Source: Bog-473 sp963783965
Lineage (GTDB): Bacteria; Actinomycetota; Acidimicrobiia; Acidimicrobiales; RAAP-2
Reading direction: 5' to 3'
Assembly: GCA_963783965.1 (NCBI GenBank)
Contig: CAWAPQ010000008.1
Location: forward strand, 1 to 64,000
DNA length: 64,000 nucleotides
This document shows, one piece after another, positions 24,863 through 35,326 of the stretch (its first letter is position 1; each line of letters begins with the position of its first letter). The notes below the pieces were generated by a model. The model saw only the letters and a list, made by a program, of their open reading frames with translations. It made no database searches and was not told the DNA's origin. Made by a program: the position numbers and the translations under genes.

Positions 24863-25215
24863 CGGCCCCCTTCGCCGGCGTGACCGCCGACTGTTCACTG
24901 TGTCTTGTAGCAGTGTGCCATACCGTTCCGCCCGAAATCGGCTGGTCCGCCTCACCGTCCGGCAGCGGGACCTCGCCTGCCGCTCGTCGCACCCAGACAA
25001 CCGTTCATCGCACGAACGCGTCACTTCGCCGACAACGCATTGCAGTGCCGGAGGACGCCTTCACACAATGACCTCGTCCCATCTTTTGGGGGGCGTGAAG
25101 AAGGTGACACACGATTCGGGGGGCGCCACCGAGGCAGGTGTGCGCACGCCGGCGTGCCACCACCGATCGCGTGGGGGCCGTGGCTCACCACGCCCGAACA
25201 AGGAGTGCTGACGTC
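24863..25215. promoter_or_regulatory. Divergent promoter region between the LytS kinase and the acetate transporter
   Basis: About 350 bases without a gene, serving both directions. ACCGTTCAT at 25000-25008 agrees with the loose LytTR recognition pattern that I recall for other systems, and CACTGTG/CAGTGTG is repeated near 24896-24917. These are candidates only; AAGGAG before 25216 is the ribosome-binding site of the transporter. Confidence 0.35.
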
Positions 25216-25905
25216 ATGGCAATCAAGGACGACACGGCGCAGAACGGTCCGGCGCAACCGGGAGTGCAAAACGGGACCCAGCAGTCGGTGATGTCGCTGC
25301 AGGACGTGGCGATCAAGGAGACGCCGTCCCCCGCCGATCCGGCGCCCCTGGGGCTGGCGGCCTTCGCCCTCACGACCTTCCTGCTCTCGGCGTTCAACGC
25401 CGGATGGACCAAGGGCACCGTGGCCTTCCTGGGTTTCGCGCTGGCCTACGGCGGGATCGCCCAGCTCCTGGCCGGCATGTGGGAGTTCAAGAACCGCAAC
25501 GTCTTCGGTGCCACCGCCTTCTCGACGTACGGCGCCTTCTGGATCGGCTTGGCCGTCTACTTCCTCCTGGTCGTCCCGCAGTTCAAGCCGACGGCGCTCG
25601 AGCTGAACAACGACCTGGGCTGGATCGCCGTGGCCTTCGTGATCTTCAACACCTACATGCTCCTGTGGAGCCTGTTCGTCAACCGGGCCGTGTTCGCGGT
25701 CTTCCTGACCCTCGAGGTGACCTTCATCCTCCTGGCCATCGGGAACTTCTCCAGCCACACCGGCATCGTGAAGGCCGGAGGCATCGCGGGCATCGTGACG
25801 GCCGCCTGCGCCTGGTACGCCTCTTCGGCCGGCGTCATCAACGGCATGGCCTCCCGTAAGGTCCTCCCGGTTGGAACGCCGTTGCACCTCAATCCGGCGG
25901 GGTAG
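25216..25905 (+). CDS. GPR1/FUN34/YaaH (SatP)-family acetate transporter
   Basis: A 229-residue membrane protein with six hydrophobic segments. The family signature near the first helix reads DPAPLGLAAFALTTFLLSAFN (NPAPLGL type), followed by FLGFALAYGGIAQLLAGMWEF and NVFGATAFSTYGAFW. The N-terminal 40 residues are polar and variable. It moves acetate or succinate with protons. It lies between the LytS promoter and acetyl-CoA synthetase, making a second acetate-uptake route beside the sodium symporter. Confidence 0.92.
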   Translation: MAIKDDTAQNGPAQPGVQNGTQQSVMSLQDVAIKETPSPADPAPLGLAAFALTTFLLSAFNAGWTKGTVAFLGFALAYGGIAQLLAGMWEFKNRNVFGATAFSTYGAFWIGLAVYFLLVVPQFKPTALELNNDLGWIAVAFVIFNTYMLLWSLFVNRAVFAVFLTLEVTFILLAIGNFSSHTGIVKAGGIAGIVTAACAWYASSAGVINGMASRKVLPVGTPLHLNPAG

Positions 25906-25958
25906 GTAATGATCAGAGGGGCGGCGTCCGAGCCGGACGGGCCCGAGAGGAGGCTGCA

Positions 25959-27935
<1,977 letters not shown>

Positions 27936-27958
27936 GCGCCCAGCTGCCCCGAGCTAGG

Positions 27959-27972
27959 ATTTACCAGTAAAT
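27959..27972. promoter_or_regulatory. ATTTAC-CA-GTAAAT palindrome at the B12-regulator start (candidate operator)
   Basis: A perfect 6+2+6 inverted repeat that overlaps the ATG at 27971. TAGGAT (27955-27960) may be the -10 element, which would make the mRNA nearly leaderless; no ribosome-binding site is visible. A closely similar palindrome lies at 32243-32258 in the divergent promoter at the other end of this group, suggesting one regulator for both. Confidence 0.55.
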
Positions 27973-28849
27973 GGGCAGCACCCCGGCTCTTCCCGAGCGA
28001 CCCGCGTCCGGCCTGCTCGGATTGCAGGAGGTCGCGGACCGGCTTGGTGTGCACTACATGACGGCCTACCGCTACGTGCGGACAGGCCGCCTGCCGGCGA
28101 CCCGGATTGGGGCGCAGTGGTGGGTCGATCCGCGTGACCTTCGAGCCGTGGGCGAAGGGTCAATGGTCGCGGGGCGCTCGCGCACGGTGACCCGCAAGGC
28201 GTCTCGGGCGACCGCAGCGCGCCGGCTCGAAGACCGGTTCATCGCCGGGGACGAGCCGGGCGCATGGGCGATCGTCGAGAGCCGCCTGGGTTCGGGTTCG
28301 GAGCCTGACGACGTCCTGTTGGACGGGCTCGGCCAGGCGATGCGATCCGTGGGGGAGGGCTGGGAGGCCGGCGACTACACGGTGGACGACGAGCACCGGG
28401 CTTCGGGAGTGGCGACCCGGGTCGTGGCTCGGCTCGGGGCCCGTTTCACGACGAGGGGGCCCAAGCGGGGGAGCGTGATCCTCGGCACGCCGCCCCACGA
28501 GTTGCATGGCTTGCCCACGGCCATGGCGGCGAACTTCCTGCGCGGCCGCGGCTTCGATGTCGTTGACCTCGGCGCGAATGTCCCCGATGACGCGTTCGGC
28601 AACGCGGTCACCAAGACTCCGAAGGTGGTCGCGGTGGCTGTGGCAGTCACGACGGGGAATCACGACCGCGCGGTGCGCGCCATTGTGCGGGCCGTCCACA
28701 AGGTCAGCCCAGGTCTCCCGGTGCTCGTCGGCGGCGCCGGCGTTGCCGACGGGGGTCATGCGGCGCGCCTGGGGGCGGGGTGGAGCGGCGGCGACGCACG
28801 CAGCCTGGCCGAGGCCATCGACGGCCTGCATCGTGCCGGACGACGCTGA
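27971..28849 (+). CDS. CarH/LitR-like B12-binding light-responsive regulator
   Basis: A 292-residue protein. The N-terminal MerR/excisionase-type HTH (GLQEVADRLGVHYMTAYRYV, 17-36) is followed by a cobalamin-binding four-helix bundle with the W-x9-EH motif (W131, E141, H142), and a B12-binding Rossmann domain whose lower-ligand loop reads PPHELHG (174-180). In CarH and LitR this architecture gives adenosylcobalamin-dependent repression that light relieves. Glu132 follows the Trp where Thermus CarH has the His that caps cobalt after photolysis. Neighbouring lipid-modifying genes are typical LitR/CarH targets. A palindrome lies over its own start, suggesting autorepression. Confidence 0.87.
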   Translation: MGSTPALPERPASGLLGLQEVADRLGVHYMTAYRYVRTGRLPATRIGAQWWVDPRDLRAVGEGSMVAGRSRTVTRKASRATAARRLEDRFIAGDEPGAWAIVESRLGSGSEPDDVLLDGLGQAMRSVGEGWEAGDYTVDDEHRASGVATRVVARLGARFTTRGPKRGSVILGTPPHELHGLPTAMAANFLRGRGFDVVDLGANVPDDAFGNAVTKTPKVVAVAVAVTTGNHDRAVRAIVRAVHKVSPGLPVLVGGAGVADGGHAARLGAGWSGGDARSLAEAIDGLHRAGRR

Positions 28850-28873
28850 GCCGCCGCTCCCGGCCTTCGGCGG

Positions 28874-30100
28874 TTATGTCGGCTCGCCGACTCGCTGCGT
28901 CGGCGCCCCGGGCCGGGCCAGCACCAGCTGGACGTCGGACACATGGCGCTCGACGAAGGCCGCCTCGCAGTAGCTGAGATAGAAGGTCCAGAAACGCCAG
29001 AATCGCTGGTCGAAGCCGAGGCGCTCGACAGCGGGTCGTTGGTCCTCGAGGTTGGCGCGCCAGCGCCGAAGCGTCTCGGCATAGTGAGGGCCGATGTCGT
29101 GCAGATCGACGAGACGTAGGTTCGACGTGCGCGCCACCGACGCCGCGATGGCGCTGACCGAAGGCAGGCAGCCGCCGGGGAAGACCATCGATCGTATGAA
29201 GTCGTCGTGCAGTTTCGCCCGCTCGTAGCTGGAGTCCTCAATGGTGATGGCCTGCAGCGCCATGCGGCCCCGGTCGGTGAGCAGGCGTGCGCATGTGGCG
29301 AAGAATTGGTCGTGCCGGCGCCAGTCCACCGCCTCGATCATCTCAATGGAAACGAGCGCGTCGTAACGACCGTCCACGTCGCGGTAGTCCGCACCGAGGA
29401 CGGTCACGCGGTCGGAGAGACCCCGCTCGGCCACTCGCTTCTCGGCCAGAGAACGCTGGGCATCGGAGATCGTCGTCGTCGTGACGCGGCAGCCGTGCTG
29501 TTCGGCGGCGTACATCGCGAACCCGCCCCAGCCGGTCCCGATCTCCATCACGTGGTCCTCGGGGCCAAGATGCAGCTTGGCTGCGATCATCTCGAACTTG
29601 GCCATCTGGGCCGCTTCGAGGCTCATCTCGTCCTGGGCGAAATAGGCACACGAGTACGTCATCGTCGGGTCGAGCATCAAGGCGAAGAAGTCGTTTGAGA
29701 GGTCGTAGTGAGCCGCGACGTTCTCGCGGTCACGATGCTTGCTCGGTGGACGGAGCCGTTGCGCCGCGGCCGCCAGGCCACCGAAGCGTTGCCCCGTGAC
29801 ATCGAGGCACTGCCGAAGGGTCGCGGTCCGGCGGAACGCGATGCGGACGACGGCGGTGAGGTCGTCGGCGTCCCACCACCCCGCCATGTAGCTCTCGGCC
29901 ATGCCGCGCGAGCCGCGGCGCAACACGGCCGGCCACGTCCTCTGGTCGTGCACCACCACGGTGGCGTCCGGGTGTCCCGACCCGCTGACCATGGGTCGTG
30001 CTCCGGGTAGCCCGCTGCCCTCGAAGCGCAGGGTGCCGGGCCGGCCACGGGAGGATCGCTGCGCCAGGCCGAGAACCAGGCGCCCGCTCTCCTGGCTCAT
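28874..30100 (-). CDS. Cyclopropane-fatty-acid-synthase-family methyltransferase
   Basis: A 408-residue SAM-dependent enzyme. An N-terminal lipid-binding part (about 1-110) precedes the methyltransferase fold with HYDLSNDFFALMLDPTMTYSCAYF, SAM motif MEIGTGWGGFAMYAAEQHG, EMIEAVDWRRHDQFF and FIRSMVFPGGCLPS, all typical of CFA synthases. The start at 30100 overlaps the DUF1365 stop (ATGA). Related enzymes methylenate membrane fatty acids, or methylate them in furan fatty-acid synthesis. With DUF1365 and an FAD oxidoreductase it forms a conserved light/singlet-oxygen-responsive lipid-modification set. Confidence 0.87.
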   Translation of the reverse strand: MSQESGRLVLGLAQRSSRGRPGTLRFEGSGLPGARPMVSGSGHPDATVVVHDQRTWPAVLRRGSRGMAESYMAGWWDADDLTAVVRIAFRRTATLRQCLDVTGQRFGGLAAAAQRLRPPSKHRDRENVAAHYDLSNDFFALMLDPTMTYSCAYFAQDEMSLEAAQMAKFEMIAAKLHLGPEDHVMEIGTGWGGFAMYAAEQHGCRVTTTTISDAQRSLAEKRVAERGLSDRVTVLGADYRDVDGRYDALVSIEMIEAVDWRRHDQFFATCARLLTDRGRMALQAITIEDSSYERAKLHDDFIRSMVFPGGCLPSVSAIAASVARTSNLRLVDLHDIGPHYAETLRRWRANLEDQRPAVERLGFDQRFWRFWTFYLSYCEAAFVERHVSDVQLVLARPGAPTQRVGEPT

Positions 30101-30978
30101 CGCCGGACCTCGGGGGGGCGCCTGGCGGCCGGGCAGCCCGCGGGCACGTGCGCGCCCTCCGGCCGGCCGGGGTGCCGGTGGATTGGCGCGCCGCGCCCGA
30201 CCAGCCGCAGCGCCTGGGCGTAAATGCCACCGGACACGCGCGCCGTCATGAGGGGGTAGCCCCACAGCAGGCGAGCCAGTCCAGCCCGATCGAGCGGCCG
30301 TCGTCGCAACACCATGGAGGCGGACAGTTGGGGCGGAGGCGTGTCGGGGCTGGGCTCGTGCTCCCGACGATACGGCGCAGAAGGGGTCGGTGCGTCGACG
30401 TCGAGGCTGACCCGGATCCGTTCCTCTGGGGCCGTGTAGCGCAGTGTGTAGGTGCCCTCGGCCGGCAGGAAGGGCGAGACGTGCATGGCCTTGGCGAAGC
30501 GGTGCTCGCCCGGCGGCCCGACGACATAGCTGCACCGCTCATGCCAGGGTGTGTTGGAGACCTCGAGCACCGTCCATTCGATCTCGCGGCCCGAGGGATC
30601 GAAGCAGTAGAAGAGCGTCAGGGGATTGAAGAGCCAGCCCCAGGTGCGGACGTGGCCCAGCATCGCCACGGGCCCCCGAACGGATCCGCCGGAGTCCGCA
30701 ACGGCTTCCTCCACTGCGCCGCGGACCGTGGCCGCGTCGGAGGGCAGGGAGTCGTCGCGGTGGAAGCGCATGGCGGTGGGCCACCGGCGGCGATGGGGAG
30801 ACGGGTCGAAGTCGACCAGAGGGTGGACGGATCGGAGCGCGGCCACTTCGTCCAAGAAGAGAAGCGGGAGCGCCACCCGGGAGCTGAACCGGCGACCGGG
30901 CTCGGCGCGCCGGTGAGTCACGGTGCCCTCGTACAGTGCGCTGCGCAACGGCGGCGTCCATGGGGGCGTAACGGTCAC
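30097..30978 (-). CDS. DUF1365 family protein
   Basis: A 293-residue protein with the DUF1365 pattern: LYEGTVTHRR near the start, FFV-like FSSRVALPLLFLDE, GHVRTWGWLFNPLTLFYCFD, VLEVSNTPWHERCSYV and FAKAMHVSPFLP. The GTG at 30978 overlaps the stop of the FAD oxidoreductase (GTGA) and the end overlaps the methyltransferase start. The biochemical role is unknown; the gene is regularly found between an FAD oxidoreductase and a CFA-like methyltransferase. The C-terminal tail is rich in Arg and Pro. Confidence 0.85.
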   Translation of the reverse strand: MTVTPPWTPPLRSALYEGTVTHRRAEPGRRFSSRVALPLLFLDEVAALRSVHPLVDFDPSPHRRRWPTAMRFHRDDSLPSDAATVRGAVEEAVADSGGSVRGPVAMLGHVRTWGWLFNPLTLFYCFDPSGREIEWTVLEVSNTPWHERCSYVVGPPGEHRFAKAMHVSPFLPAEGTYTLRYTAPEERIRVSLDVDAPTPSAPYRREHEPSPDTPPPQLSASMVLRRRPLDRAGLARLLWGYPLMTARVSGGIYAQALRLVGRGAPIHRHPGRPEGAHVPAGCPAARRPPEVRR

Positions 30979-32224
30979 AGGCGCGCTCCGAACCGCTCGC
31001 AGATGGCGAGCGCGCTCCGCACCCCGTCTTCGTGGAAGCCATAGCCCCAGTAGGCCCCGCAATAGGACACGGCGCCGGCGCTCAGCATGCGCTGGCTGCC
31101 CTGGGCGGCGATGCCCGCCTGGTCGACGACGGGATGCGCGTAGTCGAACCGGGCCACGACCTGGTCCGGATCGATGGCCTCGTCGCGGTTCAACGTCACC
31201 AGCACCGGCCGGTCTGCCTGCAGGCCCTGCAGGCGATTCAAGTAGTAGGTCAGCGTGGCGCCGCTGGTCGGCCCTTCCGGACGCACGTAGTTCCACGACG
31301 CCCAGGCCCGGCGGTTGGCGGGCAGTAACGACGTATCGGTGTGGAGGGTGGCCCGGTTCGCCTGGTAGCGCAGGGCACCGAGCACACGGCGCTCCCGATT
31401 CGTCGGGTCGCCCAGCAACGCCAGCGCCTGGTCGCTGTGCGTGGCCACCACCACATGGTCGAACGTGATGGGTCCTTCTCCTGTGAGGAGCTCGACGCCC
31501 CGCTGCGTGAGCGCCGCAGCTTGGACACCTCGGAGCGCAGGTGGAGCCGGCCCCGTTTGCGCAGCGGCTCCAGGATCGCCTCGACGTAACGGGCCGAACC
31601 ACCCGTCACGGTGCGCCAGGCAGGCTGGTCGCCCGGGCCGAGCAGGCCGTGCCGGCTGAAGAATTCGGCGAACGTCCGTGCAGGAATCTGCGTGAAGGTC
31701 TCGGGGTCCGCCGACCAAATGGCCGACCCCAGTGGGATCAGGTACCAGTCGAGGAATCCGGCCGACCAGCGGCGTCCGGCCAGGAGGTCGGCCAGGGTGC
31801 CCGACCCGCCTCCGGTCTCGGCGAGCAGGGACTGCGCCAACCTGTTGAACCGGACCACGTCGGCCAGCATGGCGAGGAAGGCGGGCCGGGCCACGTTGCG
31901 GCGCTGCGCGAAGACCGTCGACAGTGACGTGCCGCGCCATTCGAGGCCGCAACGCAGGTCAGTGAGGCTGAAGCTCATCTCGCTCGGGTGCGTCGCCACC
32001 CCCAAGTCGGCGAGCAGCCGCGTGAACAGGGGATAGGTCCGCTCGTTGTAGACGAGGAAGCCGGTGTCGGCGGCAACCGGGCCCCCGGGAAGGTCGACCG
32101 TGACGGTGTTGGCATGACCGCCCGGCCGGTCGTCGGCCTCGAACACGTGGACCTCGTGGCGCGACTGCAGCAGGTGAGCCGCCGTCATGCCGGCGATACC
32201 TGTCCCGATGATGCCGATGCGCAC
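30975..32224 (-). CDS. FAD-dependent amine-oxidase-like oxidoreductase, frame broken in the middle
   Basis: The N terminus (GIIGTGIAGMTAAHLL, then FEADDRPGGHANTV) is the FAD-binding fold of the NAD/FAD-binding proteins encoded beside DUF1365. The first frame turns to arginine- and serine-rich nonsense after SEVSKLRR (around 31515-31525) and stops at 31250. The correct C-terminal half (TQRGVELLTGEGPITFDHVV to the last residues FGEDG-type FHEDGVRSAL) is in another frame down to 30975. Restoring one base near 31520 gives about 416 residues, normal for the family. The GTG start at 32224 has GGAGG five bases upstream. It probably oxidises or desaturates membrane lipid or squalene-like substrates. 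Confidence 0.8.
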
Positions 32225-32242
32225 GTGATCCTCCGGACGCTG

Positions 32243-32258
32243 AATTTAGCACTAAATT
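32243..32258. promoter_or_regulatory. AATTTAG-CA-CTAAATT palindrome in the divergent promoter (candidate operator)
   Basis: A perfect 7+2+7 inverted repeat between the FAD oxidoreductase (minus) and the SRPBCC gene (plus). Its core TTTAGCACTAAA matches TTTACCAGTAAA at the B12-regulator promoter in ten of twelve positions. It is AT-rich in a GC-rich genome and probably overlaps both -10 regions. Confidence 0.6.
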
Positions 32259-32307
32259 GAGCCCGGGAAGCCGTCGTCGACTGATCCGGCGGACCAAGGA
32301 GAGAACA

Positions 32308-32736
32308 ATGGCGACGTACAGGACCCAGATCGACGCAACGCGTGGACAGGACGAGGTGTTCGAGTACCTGGCCACCTTCTCCAATGCCAGCGAATGGGAT
32401 CCCGGCGTCGCGGAGAGCGAGGCGCTGACGCCCGGCCCCGTTGCCATCGGGTCGGTGTACCGCCTCGGCGTGCGGATGGCGGGTCGGATCGTGCCGTTCG
32501 AGTACCAGGTCGTCGACATGGAGCGCCCCCGCAAGGTGGTACTTCAGGCGCGCCACGGGCGGATCGTGTCGACGGACACCATCACGGTGGAGGGGGCCGG
32601 TCCTGGTTCTCGTGTGCGTTACGTTGCGGTCCTCCAAGCCGTCGGCCTGCTCAGGCTGGCGTCGCCCGTCGTCGCCAGGGTGTTCGCCGGCATGGCGGAG
32701 CGGGCGGCCGCCGGACTCCGCCGCGCCTTGGCATGA
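32308..32736 (+). CDS. SRPBCC-fold (polyketide cyclase/START-like) protein
   Basis: A 142-residue lipid- or ligand-binding protein: MATYRTQIDATRGQDEVFEYL, FSNASEWDPGV, then a beta-rich centre and a C-terminal helix (VFAGMAERAAAGLRRAL). This is the usual SRPBCC layout. AAGGAG lies before the ATG. It overlaps the SDR gene behind it and diverges from the FAD oxidoreductase with a shared palindrome, so it likely belongs to the same light-controlled lipid set. The ligand is unknown. Confidence 0.82.
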   Translation: MATYRTQIDATRGQDEVFEYLATFSNASEWDPGVAESEALTPGPVAIGSVYRLGVRMAGRIVPFEYQVVDMERPRKVVLQARHGRIVSTDTITVEGAGPGSRVRYVAVLQAVGLLRLASPVVARVFAGMAERAAAGLRRALA

Positions 32737-33752
32737 CCCGGTCGCGCCTCTCCGCCCTCGTCGACGGAGCGCTCGAGGCCAGTGTCGTGGGCAGCTTCAG
32801 CCGGGCCGGCTACGCCGCACGCTCGCGCCTCGAGCACTGGCGCCCGCCACCGGGCCTCGCCGGGCGCGTCGTGGTCGTGACCGGCGCCTCCTCCGGCATC
32901 GGGCGGGCGGCCGCGCTCGAGCTGGCGCGCCTCGGAGCCACCCTCTGGCTCGTCGGCCGGGACAGGGACAGGATCGAGGCGACCGCCCGGGAAGCCCGCC
33001 ACCTCGGGGCGGGTGCGGCGGTCGAGCCGGTGGTCCTCGACGTCGTCGACGCTGAGGGCGTGGCATCCTTCGTCGAGCGCGTGGCCACCGGCGATGACCG
33101 GTTGCACGCGCTCGTTCATGCCGCCGGTGCCCTGTCTCCCACGTACCGTCGTGCGCACGACGGTGGCGAGCTCACGGTCGCCACGTCGGTCCTGGCCCCC
33201 TTTCGCCTGACGTGGCTCCTCAGCCCGCTCCTGCGCCGAACCGGGGACGCCACCATCGTGACGCTGTCCTCGGGAGGCATGTACGCACAGCCCTTCGATC
33301 TTGACCGCCTCGAAATGCCCCCCGACAAGTACCGGGGCACCACGGCCTACGCGCGGGCCAAGCGGGCGCAGGTCGTGCTGTCACACGAGTGGGCCCGCCG
33401 CTGGGGTCCCGACGGTGTTGCCAGCTACGCGTCGCACCCCGGCTGGGTGGACACGCCCGGTCTCGCCAGCGGTCTGCCTTCCTTCGCCAAGCTCGGGCCG
33501 TTGCTCCGCACCCCGGCCGAAGGGGCCGACACCGTGGTGTGGCTGGCGGCGGGAGCGGCCAGGGGTGCCACTGCGCCCGACCCCACGCTGGAGGGGTTCT
33601 TCCACGACCGGCACCGGCGCAGCGAGCACCACCTGCTTTGGACCGCCCGCATCGCAGAGGCGGGGGACGGCGCTCGCCTGTGGGAGTGGTGCCAGGCCCA
33701 CACGCATCTGTGCGGCGACCCGCCACCCCCGGCCGCGTTGCCGACGCAATAG
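32733..33752 (+). CDS. SDR-family oxidoreductase
   Basis: A 339-residue short-chain dehydrogenase of the longer, dehydrogenase/reductase-SDR-member-12-like type. It has VTGASSGIGRAAALELARLG (cofactor loop), HAAGAL (the NAG position), SSGGMYAQPFD and YARAKRAQ (catalytic Tyr and Lys). A helical N-terminal extension of about 40 residues precedes the Rossmann fold. It overlaps the SRPBCC gene by four bases. SDRs of this kind recur in LitR-controlled clusters; the substrate is probably a lipid carbonyl. Confidence 0.85.
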   Translation: MTRSRLSALVDGALEASVVGSFSRAGYAARSRLEHWRPPPGLAGRVVVVTGASSGIGRAAALELARLGATLWLVGRDRDRIEATAREARHLGAGAAVEPVVLDVVDAEGVASFVERVATGDDRLHALVHAAGALSPTYRRAHDGGELTVATSVLAPFRLTWLLSPLLRRTGDATIVTLSSGGMYAQPFDLDRLEMPPDKYRGTTAYARAKRAQVVLSHEWARRWGPDGVASYASHPGWVDTPGLASGLPSFAKLGPLLRTPAEGADTVVWLAAGAARGATAPDPTLEGFFHDRHRRSEHHLLWTARIAEAGDGARLWEWCQAHTHLCGDPPPPAALPTQ

Positions 33753-33763
33753 CCTTCACCACC

Positions 33764-34138
33764 ATGGTGACGCTCGACCATCTCATCCTGACGGTCAACG
33801 ACCGGGACGCCAGCGTGCGCTTCTACACGGAGGTCATGGGCTTCGGCGACGAGGGCGAGGACGGGCCGTTCTCGGTCATCCGGGTCAGTGCGGAGACGAC
33901 GCTGCAGCTGGCGCCCTGGGGCACCGAGGGTGGCGACCACTTGGCCTTCGCCCTCTCACCGGATGAGTTCGAAGCCGCCTTCGCACGCGTGAAGGCGGCC
34001 GGGGTGCCCTACGGCGACTCCTTCCACGACGTGGGCAACATGCAGGGCCCTGGCGAGGAGGCCGGCGCCAAGGGCCTGGGTCCCACCGTCTACCTCTTCG
34101 ACCCCAACGGGCACCTGGTCGAGCTGCGCCACTACTGA
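33764..34138 (+). CDS. VOC/glyoxalase-fold protein
   Basis: A 124-residue vicinal-oxygen-chelate protein. The two beta-alpha-beta units are visible (LDHLILTVNDRDASVRFYTEVMG and YLFDPNGHLVELRHY), with metal-site residues H6-type in LDHL and Glu in VELRH. It could be a small dioxygenase, lyase or resistance protein; nothing fixes the substrate. It ends one base before the convergent thiolase gene. Confidence 0.85.
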   Translation: MVTLDHLILTVNDRDASVRFYTEVMGFGDEGEDGPFSVIRVSAETTLQLAPWGTEGGDHLAFALSPDEFEAAFARVKAAGVPYGDSFHDVGNMQGPGEEAGAKGLGPTVYLFDPNGHLVELRHY

Positions 34139-35326
34139 TCAGGCTGGCGGGTGCACCTCGAGCACCGTCGCCGAGCCCATGCCGCCGCCGGCACACAGCG
34201 TCCCCACGCCGAGGCCGCCGCCGCGCCGGCGCAGCTCGTGGACCAGCGTGACCAGAATGCGGGCGCCCGAGGTGCCCACCGGGTGCCCGAGCCCCACCGC
34301 GCCACCGTTGACGTTGACGATCTCGTGCGGGAAGCCGAGCTTGCGGGAGCAGGCCACCGCCATGGTGGCGAAGGCCTCGTTGATCTCGACGAGATCCACG
34401 TCGGACTCGCTGAGCCCGGCCCGGTTCAGGGCCCGGGGGACGCAGATGGTCGGCGCCAACCCGGTGCGGGCCGGCTCTATCCCGCAGGAGTTCCACGACC
34501 GCACCGTCGCCAGCGGCGCCATGCCGTGGGCCTCGGCGTAGGAGCGGGACACCAGGACGAGCGCGGCGCCCCCGTCGGCGATGCCCGAGGAGTTGCCCGC
34601 GGTGACCTGGCCGTCGGGCCCGGTGAGCGAGGGCAACGCGGCCAGCTTCTCCGGGGTCGTGTCCCGGCGCGGGTGCTCGTCCACGCTGACCGTCACGGTC
34701 TCGCCACGACCGGCCGGCACCGTCACCGGCACGATCTCCGCCTCGAAGCGGCCCAGGTCGGTGGCGTTCACGGCCCGGATGTTCGAGTGGTACGACCAGT
34801 TGTCGGACTCCTCACGGGTGATGCCGCACTCACGGGCGGTGTTCTCGCCGACCGTGATCAGCATGTTGGTGTTGGGGGCGTCGGCCGAATCCGGGTGGCT
34901 CGGGGGCATGAACTGCTGGACGCCGCCGAAGGGGAGGGGCGACTTCTCGAAGAGGAGCGGGGTGCGGGTCATGGAGTCGATCCCGCCGGCGATCACGACG
35001 TCGGCCATGCCCGAGCGGATGTGGGCCGCCGCCTCCTGGACCGCCATCATCCCGGTGGCGCACTGGCGCTGCACCGCGCCACCCGGCGTGTCGGGCGGCA
35101 GCCCCAGGGCGTTGGCCACGTAGCGGGCGGTGCAGCCGCCGCCGCGCAGGACCTCGCCCAGCAGCAGGTCGTCGATGTCGTCGGGCTCCAACCCGGCCGC
35201 CTCTATGACGCCGGTCACGGTCTGCATGCCGATGTCGGCAACGGTGAGACCGGCCAGGGCGCGACCGGAGCGCCCGATCGGCGTGCGCGTGGCGGCCACA
35301 ATGACGGCGTCGTTGGCTTCGGTCAT
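34139..35326 (-). CDS. Thiolase (acetyl-CoA acyltransferase)
   Basis: A 395-residue thiolase with the nucleophile in VQRQCATGM (C89), NEAFA, GHPVGTSGAR (His) and LCAGGGMG (second Cys). All catalytic residues are present. Its start overlaps the DUF35 gene stop (ATGA). The pair resembles thiolase/OB-fold sets in fatty-acid or steroid side-chain breakdown. It would cleave or form 3-ketoacyl-CoA. It diverges from an acyl-CoA ligase gene with a shared promoter region. Confidence 0.92.
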   Translation of the reverse strand: MTEANDAVIVAATRTPIGRSGRALAGLTVADIGMQTVTGVIEAAGLEPDDIDDLLLGEVLRGGGCTARYVANALGLPPDTPGGAVQRQCATGMMAVQEAAAHIRSGMADVVIAGGIDSMTRTPLLFEKSPLPFGGVQQFMPPSHPDSADAPNTNMLITVGENTARECGITREESDNWSYHSNIRAVNATDLGRFEAEIVPVTVPAGRGETVTVSVDEHPRRDTTPEKLAALPSLTGPDGQVTAGNSSGIADGGAALVLVSRSYAEAHGMAPLATVRSWNSCGIEPARTGLAPTICVPRALNRAGLSESDVDLVEINEAFATMAVACSRKLGFPHEIVNVNGGAVGLGHPVGTSGARILVTLVHELRRRGGGLGVGTLCAGGGMGSATVLEVHPPA

